Both the position numbers and the translations under genes were made by a program. From Undaria pinnatifida (Eukaryota > Sar > Phaeophyceae > Laminariales > Alariaceae), in contig JABAKD010000005.1 in NCBI GenBank assembly GCA_012845835.1, positions 8,762,323-8,826,322 of the forward strand: DNA of 64,000 nt, read 5' to 3'. Under the pieces are notes generated by a model. That model was not told the origin of the DNA and ran no database searches. It saw only the letters and a program-made list of their open reading frames with translations. Shown in pieces: positions 34,101 through 43,100 of the stretch (its first letter is position 1; each line of letters opens with the position of its first letter).

Positions 34101-37100
34101 TGTGCAGCACAACACTGTGCAATACAACACTGTGCAATACAACATTGTGCAATACAACCAACCAAGGGTACGGCAGAGGGGTCACCGCTATGCTCTCTTT
34201 TCTTGGCGGCTAGAGGCCATTCTCTCGCGAGTGTGGCTACCCTATTTTTTGTAATCTTAATCCCTTTGGGGCTTGATAGGGAAACATAAATCAGTGAAAA
34301 TCGATGATGATAGCATGGGGCGCTGCTGATTGGGGGATGATAAACATTGGGGTGTCCGAAGTACAGCAATGCAAGGGGTCGTACGGGGCGGCCTGCTCAT
34401 ACTGCTGCGCGCTCACGCTACTCGTAGACGCTCGAAAATGTCGCAATCACCGTCTTGTGGTCGCTACACTATAATCAAGATCATTCAAGTCCCAAAAGGG
34501 TTATGCTTTGGTGCCTTTCGGTTTGGCGATAATAATCACTGCAGCTATGGAATTGTTTGCCACGCTACGCCAACATTTTTTCTTAGTCCTGGTGAGGGTG
34601 AGAGGTACAGAGAGCCAGTTCACTCGCGCTAGTGGCTTAAACCCCTTTAGAGCCCCCAAACCCCTTCCTATACTGATTCCAAATAAATTTCCCCCCCAAA
34701 TGGGTTTCCAGTTGTGGAGGCGTTTTTAAGCACGGTGGTGACAACGAGTGCACCCTTCTTACCCTTAGCCTTGGTGGAGGCGTGCTACAATGTTTGGGGA
34801 TGGGTTGTGCTACCCTTCGCGTGCTACGGCCGCAGACGGAGAAAGAGGAAGGAAACAGTATCAGCAAAAGAGCTTTTTAAGTAGTACATACATGGAAGAA
34901 ACGTACTGACCGCCTTAGTGTTGGAGGTCTCTAGTAGGAGCAGAAACGGTACTCCGTCTCGAAAGGGATGGGTGGTCAATGGTCAAACGACCTAGGCAAT
35001 CAACAAATTTGTACGCCCCTCCCCCACCCTAGTTTTGGATGTTTGGGGGTATGGTGTGTGTGGGGGGGCAACAGTGCCGGTACGTACCAGTTCAGTATGC
35101 CGGCACTATTCAGGTCGCCGGCAATGTTGGGAATAGGGGAAGTCATCCCTCGCTATTAATGGGGGTGCAGCAGATTCTAAGAAGTTTATGGGCCTTCAAC
35201 AGGACAAGCTCAAACATCTCACGCGAAACATGACTTGGAAGGCATTCGTTCGCGAAACCCGACCAGCATTTCTATGCGTTAGCCCTATTAATACTAGTAA
35301 AACAAGTGTATATACTAACCAATAGTTCCACACTTGGGGAGCTCTCCCGGTAAGGTATACCTTTTTTTGGCTCAAAAAGGGAAACCCCTACGGTGGGATG
35401 ACTCGGGTTACTAATAGAGAGTTCCAGTCGTGCCAAGCGATTCCGCCGGCACTCTGGAGAGGAGTGGCACAATGCAACCGGCTCTATATAGGGGAGTGGC
35501 ACTATTTGACGGGCACTTTTGAGGGGAGTGGCACTATTAAACCGGCACTATTGGGGAGACCCCGTTGTAGGTTGTGCAGCCTGACGGGTGCTACCGTGCT
35601 TTGGGGGTTGGGGCCGTTCCTAACGAACGCAAAATAAATAAAAAAATGACGACTAGTCCTGACAAAATGTCACGATTCCTGTCATTTTCAAATTCTGAAA
35701 TGTCACGTGTTCGAAAAAACATTACCTCGTAGTCACGTTTTTTTTGTCAGGAACCCTGTCATTATTTTTTTATGGGAAAATGTTAGTAAACGATTCAGAG
35801 GAGCCCGGGTTTCCTGACAATTAGCACGATTCGCGAAAACTCATGTCGCGTTTTTTTTTGTCACGATTCCCGACATTTTTTTGTGCTCGTGAGGAACGAC
35901 CCTTAGTTGTGCAACCTGTCGCGTCCTACGACATTATAGGGGTACGTTGTGCGAGCTTCATACCCTAAGGATGCATGCCGTGCAGTGCCACGCACATAAC
36001 TAGATACGAAAAACAGAACGTGAATACGCCGGCACACCAGGAAAAATACGAGCTGCTGTGCATGCGGCGGACGTGGCCTCTACCCTTTGCTTACACCCCT
36101 CGTCTTTGCGTCTCGCCGTGCTTCTCGTCTGCCCCCTCCCCCTTCCCCCTCCTCTCCTCCCCGTCCTCCAACCCCCTCTCTCCCCCTCCACCTCCCCTCC
36201 ATTGATCTTCTCCCCTCCCCCTTCCCCCCCCCCCCCCCCACTTTCCTACCCGCCCCCCCCCCCCCCCCTCCCCCGCCACCTCCCCTCGATTGCCCGTCCC
36301 CCCCCCCCCCCCCCCCCCCCCCGCCCCCCCGCCCGTCCCCGCCCCCTCTGCCCGCCCTCCCTTCCTCTCCGTCCCCTCCTCCCTTCCCCCCTTCCTCCCC
36401 CACCCCCCTCCGCTCCCCCTTCCCCGTTGCTATTGATCACCCGTACAGACACACGCACCGAGAATTTAAGAAGGATACTGCGGCAAAATGCGGGAAGGAT
36501 CAGCAAACCCCCCCTCCACCCGTCGATAGCGAAGAACGCCCCCTCCACTTATACCAGGGATCACCTGGGTGAGATATAGCTACACTCATGTATGACTTCG
36601 CTTTTAGTTCTTTCGGAGTTCGGATTATCTTTTTGGTTTGCCCGAGGCGTATGGTTCGCTTCGGTGAGAGATATTATTTAGTCTGAATCACCTTGATGAG
36701 ACACATGCGCTGATTTTTTATTTCGCTTTTATTCTTGGTCGATTTCTGATTTCGTTTTTATTTTCTTGTCTGATTTATTATGTTCGCGTATATGTCTTGT
36801 CTTATTTTGTGATTTCGCTTTAACTTATTTGTCTGATTTCTCATTTCGCTTTTGTTTACCTTTCTGATGTCTGATTTCTCCTTTATTTCTTGTCTTATGT
36901 TCTGGTGTCACGTTTATTTATTGACTGATTTATAATTTCGCGTTTGCTACTTTTTCCTGCGAGTACTGCTGTGTCTTACTATTAGAGGTCTGAGCTACCT
37001 TCAGTTCCTGTCTAAAAGGCATACCATTTTGTTCGGTTGTATACTGGTATATAAGCTTTTTAAAATTCCATTAGTACATGAGATATGCGCTGATTTCTGA

Positions 37101-40100
37101 TTTCTGATTCCTGATTTCACTGTTGTTTCTTGTCTGCGGCGTACGATTTGGTTCCCTTATTTGATTGTTTTTAGAGGTATCCTTGGAAAAATGAATGAAA
37201 AAGCTCGTTATTACGAGCGAATGGTAAATTTTATGTGAGTTTTCAGTTTCCGACGGCTCCCAAAAATAGAAGAGAAGCTCATATCCAGCCAGTGCCCGAT
37301 TTTCCTTGTCCCGTGTCCCACGCCACGACCAGTCTACCAGAGGAACAGTGAACCAAACTACTTTGGGACGCACATACACCAACGCCCAGCAAAGCAAAGC
37401 AATTTAATTGGATATCGGTTCGGTTCGGTTCGGTTCGGTTCGGTTCCGTTCCGTTCGGTTCGGTTCCGATCGGTTCGGTTCCGTTCGGTTCGGTTCCGTT
37501 CGGTTCCGTTCGGTTCCGTTCGGTTCCGTTCGGTTCCGTTCGGTTCCGTTCGGTTCCGTTCGGTTCCGTTCGGTTCCGTTCGGTTCCATTCGGTTCCGTT
37601 CCGTTACGTTCCGTTACGTTCCGTTACGTTCCGTTACGTTCCGTTACGTTACGTTCGGTTCCGTTCGGTTCCGTTCCGTTCCGTTCGGTTCGGTTCGGTT
37701 CGGTTCGGTTCGGTTCGGTTCGGTTCGGTTCGGTTCGGTTCGGTTCGGTTCGGTTCGGTTCGGTTCGGTACGGTTCGGTTCGGTTGGGAGTCTCCTGCTT
37801 CCCACCAACGCACGCAGTTTAAAAGAGCTACCGTACTTGAATGGTTGGAGCCTGTCCCGTGACCCGTGGCCAACGGACTAGATTGTGGCGAGTACAAGTA
37901 GTTGAGGTAAATTAAACAATGTCATGTGCCCGTATAGATCGTATATATCATACGTGTATATGTACAATGATCTTAGTTTTTTTTTCGGCTCGCTGCTCTC
38001 CAGCGCCCGAGGGTTTCTTCTCGCTCTTTCGGCCTCGGGACAAGCTAGTCTGCCATGGGTACATTATGAAGCATGTCTGGATCTCGGCCGAGCTCCGTGG
38101 CGGTATTCGGTTCATTAAACGTCCGCCTCCCTGAGACGAGCAGGTCACTTGCAACCCCCCGATATGGTTTTACAAATTTTGATGAAATTTTTACAATTTT
38201 TTGTTTTTTTTTCATTTGATGAAAAAATGGCCCGCTACTCAACTAACCTTAGCAGCAGCACAGAAGCAGCAGCACAGCAGCAGTAACGGCAACATAGAGC
38301 AGTAGTAGCAGCAACATACAGCAGTAGTAGCAGCAACATACAGCAGTAATAGCAGCAGTACATTTGTGGATCGGATTAGTGTGGGGTTTGGGGGCGCGCC
38401 GCCTTGGCCGTTTCGGATCTCGAAGTGGGCGCGAGCATGGGTGCAGACAAGGGTAAACTGGCCTGCGCTCTCCTGCCGCGAGGGCGGCTGCTCGTTGAGG
38501 CAGGAGCGAAAGCGTCTGTGGGTGTGGTTGACCCCTTGTGTTTTTTTCTTCTCTTGCGGGGTAACTAGACGTGTCCGAATGTAAGGACCGTTTTTACTTG
38601 AACAAAAACATATACGATCCCGGTATTATATTTCCGGGATGCCAGCTGGAGGAGGCTAGGAGGTAGAGGCCGGGAGCAGCCGAGTGTTGGAACGAGCGCC
38701 ACAGGGCACGGCTTGCATCTCTCCGCGCGGGAGTCGGGGCTCACAGGGACATCGAGCGGGGAAAGCTTGGAAGATGGCGCCGAGCGCAGCGAGGGTGGCA
38801 AGCATCGCGAGCGCAGCATGCACGCGAGTCTCGACCAGGCCAAATATTGTTTTGGGCAGAGTGAAACCATGGGTAGGGTTCAAGGATATATAACTCCTTA
38901 TTAGCGATAGCCAAATTCAGGTATATTCACGGTGCTGCTGTGGCCAAAATCGGGTACAGTTCTATTTTCGCCACGCGCCCAGGACGCCATTTGTTTGGCT
39001 GGGTGGATCGGTTCTAGGTCTGTTGCTATTATCGTACACACATATCATACACACATACATTTCTGACCACATGCATCAAGTAGTGGCGGGTTCAGGCAGA
39101 AACACTATCGATCTAGCTCTACTTTCTACGGGGATAGACGAGGAGTACGTCGAGGTTTCGGTTCCCCTCAAACGCAGTACCAAAGCGTTGAACACTACCT
39201 CCAACTCATGGAAAACCCCACCACGTACGCCACACATACCGAAATTGTTGCCGCCAACCAATTAATTATTGTACAGCATCCAAGAGCGTCTGACATTGGC
39301 TGGTCAACGCTACCATTACCACCAGGTGCAAACACATGTGACGTACTATATAGCAACACGAGCACTATTCCACGTACGTTACACAGCATCCCCTGACCAC
39401 TAATAATTCGTTTGCGCGTACATCAGTACAGCGTGCACCCACCGCTATCATACTCTTCCCGCTGAGTACTACTCTTTCTTTGGAGCAATGCACTAGCTCA
39501 TGCCACACGATTTTCCTCTAAGAAAAGCAGTGGGGTTTATCTATGTGAGCACGCGTAACGCCATTATAGATGGAAACATATTTTATTAAAAAAAAAGTTT
39601 AAGGACGTCAGCCGTGAGTTCGACAATTTTCAGGTCAATACTCATCTTTGCAAGCTGCGTTGTTGGTACTTGTAATATACTATATGGGTGAGTTTATATT
39701 GGGAGGGGTCCTATTTTTTGTCCACTATAGTTTACACGTGTGTTACTGGTGTCTCCCTTTTCGCCTTGCGAAGCCCCCGGGATTTGACGTCATGATCACC
39801 CGCATCCCGAAGGGGAACCTTGTATATCCTATATAATGAAAAAGGTACAGCATCGGCCGTCGACGCAGTCATTTAAAAGTGAGGGGATATTTTAGGATCG
39901 CCCGCAACGAAAACGTCATCACATCTTATGCTTGGTGTGTGCTTATAATTGCCACCACTTACCTTGAACCTACTTGTACTTGTCTGTACTTGTCTGTACT
40001 CGTCTCTTTGTATTTTTCTTGTGTCTACCAACAATTACCTCTAATTGTTAGTGACACGCCATATCATAAAAAGGAAAGGGGGCATATGCTCCTAGCGCAT

Positions 40101-43100
40101 ACTTCCTGGGTTGGACCTGTACTATTAATGCAAACATCCTGTACAGATCCACTGTAGATCATGTACGAAGTATCTGTCATCATGGTATTATATGCTGTGC
40201 AGGATTTTTTTAGTGCGGATCCGACCCAGGAGACATGCGCTAGATCGTTCAGATTACCCTGCTCTCACCCGGGCAAAATGATCTATAGGCCATAAATATC
40301 ATATCGAGCAACAGGATCTATAGGCCATACAGATCATATCGAGCAGGGATCTATGTTGCCCTGGAAGGCAATATATCGTTAATAGGGATCTGATCTGTCC
40401 GGTTTGTGTAACCTTGTTTGTTATCGATCAGCACCGCTCAAGAGGTACGGCAACTACCCCCCCAAGGCTGCTGCAGAGGTAAAAAAGTTGGCAATTTTGA
40501 GCAGAACAGCGGAGGCGTTGCTTGACGATCAAGCGGAGTTGGAAACTCAATCCACAGGAGATGTGAACGAAAGAGGGGAGGGGGAGGGCTGGGAGGAGGG
40601 GGGGGGGGGGGCAAGAGCTCGGGAGATTTCGGAGCCGTTTTGCTTGAGTCGGCAGAGGAGCCTCAAGCGGATTGACCTCGAGTACAGCACCGATATCTGC
40701 AGCATGCCGGAAGGAGAGGACGAGGTTGTTATGGTTTTCGAGGTGAGCAGGCGTTTTTGTGTGTTGGGGGGGGGGAGGGGGAGGCATGATGATGCTCTTG
40801 TTGCTGTTGTTGTGATCACGAATCTCAATTGGGTCTAGCTCGGATATTCGAACGAGGTCCTCGGCATGCCCGTAGCAGAGGACGAGCTTGTCATGGTTTT
40901 GGAGGCGATGGGGCGTTTTTGTGCGTGGGGGGGGAGGGGGGGGATGTGCGCCATGCTGTTGTTGATGTTGACGTTGCTGTTGCGGCTGATATGCTGCTGC
41001 CATTGCTGTTGTTGCTGTTCTTACAGCCCCCAAGATTTTTCCGCAACGCGTCGGGGAAACGTTTATTAAACACACACCGTACGCATATGTGATAGGCGTG
41101 GAGTGTTGTTTGTGAGTTGTGTCGTGTAAAAAAAACGCACAGACATACCGCGCGACTACCGTGATGTAAAGGGGCGCTTGGTATCTCGACCTTGTTTTGG
41201 GTGAACCCCTTTGGGAGCCATGTACTACAGTATGCTACACGACAGGTCCCTCTGTAGTCTATAGCTGGTTGAGTAGTGCCGGTTGCCAGCTATGGTGCGT
41301 GTGATGGGAACAAGCAGTAGTGGCAGTGTGCGGAATAGTGCTGGTAGCCGCTGTAGTGTCAGTTTTTCCCTATATAGTGCACATACCCGCACCATAGAGG
41401 GACTACCACTGTATAGCGACAAAATATATGGGAAGCGCGGCGTTATCATGGTGCGCCTGTTAAGCATACGATAGTGTTTGCTACGCGTGGGTCCTACGTC
41501 TCCCTGCATTGGAATCCGACATTAACCGCATCATCCCTTTATCTTGTTCATAGCAGCTTGGGTTACGACGACAGTGGAGGGTTTTTCCACCAAGGGGATA
41601 GGGGATAACCCGTCTAGATGGATGGAAATGCGTTGACGGACAGCCTTGACTGACTGACAGCTTGACGCTTACCTGCCTCCTGACCATTTTCCTTTTGCAG
41701 GGTGTGTATCTGGCGGACCCGCGTACAGCGCGTGTGGGCGTTAGGAGAAACCACGTGGCGCTGTTGTATACCGACTGCCGAAACTTCGAGGAAGTTTCCT
41801 ATGAGGTATGTATGGGACGTGTGTTCTACGTATAAATTGTTATTTCCACCCATCGAAATCTAGCACACCCAGTGTCCGTGCCGATGCCTCATCCTGGAGA
41901 GACTCACAAGCTCCATGGTGCTCAAACTACGAAATAGGAATATTATACATCACATTTACGGTAAGGGAGGAGGGTTGACGGGTCAATGCCAAGCGTATTG
42001 AATACGAAAGCGGAATCTCAGCAAGCGAACCCAAAAAACAACTTGCAAGGAGCCACGGAGAGGAAACACATGGAAATAGAGATGCGTGTAGGGTTATATA
42101 CATCCATTATGCTCTACCAGGGTATGTAGTGGCCATCACGTTGGCATCAGACACTTTTAACGCCTTCGAGGCTTAAAAAAAAAAATGTCTTGGAAAAAAG
42201 TGACGGTTATGGCGTCGACCATATAATGAAAGCACATTTACAGGAAGGGATGGTTGGCCGGTCAATGCCAAGCGTATTGAATGCGAAAGCGGAACATAAG
42301 CAAGCGAGCACAATAAACAGCTCGCAAGGAGAGGAAAAGCACGGAAACAGAGATGCGTGGAGGCTTATATACATCCATTATGCTATACCAGGGTATATAG
42401 TAGCCTTCCAGGCTTCAAAACCAAAAAATGTCTTGAAAAAAAAGATGATGGTTACGGCGTCGACCATATAATGAAAGCGGGGACTAAAGAGGGGTAGGGG
42501 TGTTTCCGAAGTGGTGCCATGTAAGGAGCTGTTCGACTTGGGCATCGTAGTACGGGGGGGGTACGGTTTGAGAGAGCTCGATTTAAGAGGCACCGATTTA
42601 GGAGAGGTCAGATGACTTGACAAGGGTATACCGATTTAAGAGAGGCCAATAGCTTGGCAAGGGTATACTAATTTAAGAGAGGCCAAAGGACTTGGTAAGG
42701 GTACTAATTAGTGGGAGGTCAAATGGCTTGGCGAGGGTGTACCAATTTTGTGAGAGGTCAAGTGGCTTGGCAAGGATACAGTAAAAGCTACATAATACCC
42801 ATATGTACTCCGATTCAACCCCTTTAGAACTAACTGTGCCCGTGTTTTGGGGACAGCCTACTTGTACCTGGTTTTAGTACGGGATACGTTTTGCAGCGGG
42901 AATAAGGACAAGAGAAGTGCAGGTTTAAGAGAGGTCTACTTGGCTTGCCACACCGCTATCTTATATCGTACTCTCCCTCCACCCCCCCTGTGCTGGTACT
43001 GCTGCACCTACACTACAGACGCTTGGTACAACCACACTCGTTGTCTTTTTATCTCTATGCAGCCTCAATGGGGTCAACCCCTTTAGAGCCTCAACACCCC

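Noticed and set aside
33719-34369. 216-codon minus frame with CIAQC repeats
   Set aside because: Created by the 15-bp minisatellite.
36042-36110. Frame EKYELLCMRRTWPLPF after CACACCAG
   Set aside because: No donor of the required phase; exon 12 joins exon 13 without it.
36058-36579. Pro-rich 173-codon frame
   Set aside because: Poly-C tract; only its last part overlaps a real exon, in the frame given for exon 13.
37408-37881. 157-codon frame with SVRFG repeats
   Set aside because: Created by the CGGTT satellite.
40428-41075. 215-codon minus frame over exon 15
   Set aside because: Antisense shadow of exon 15 and of its echo.
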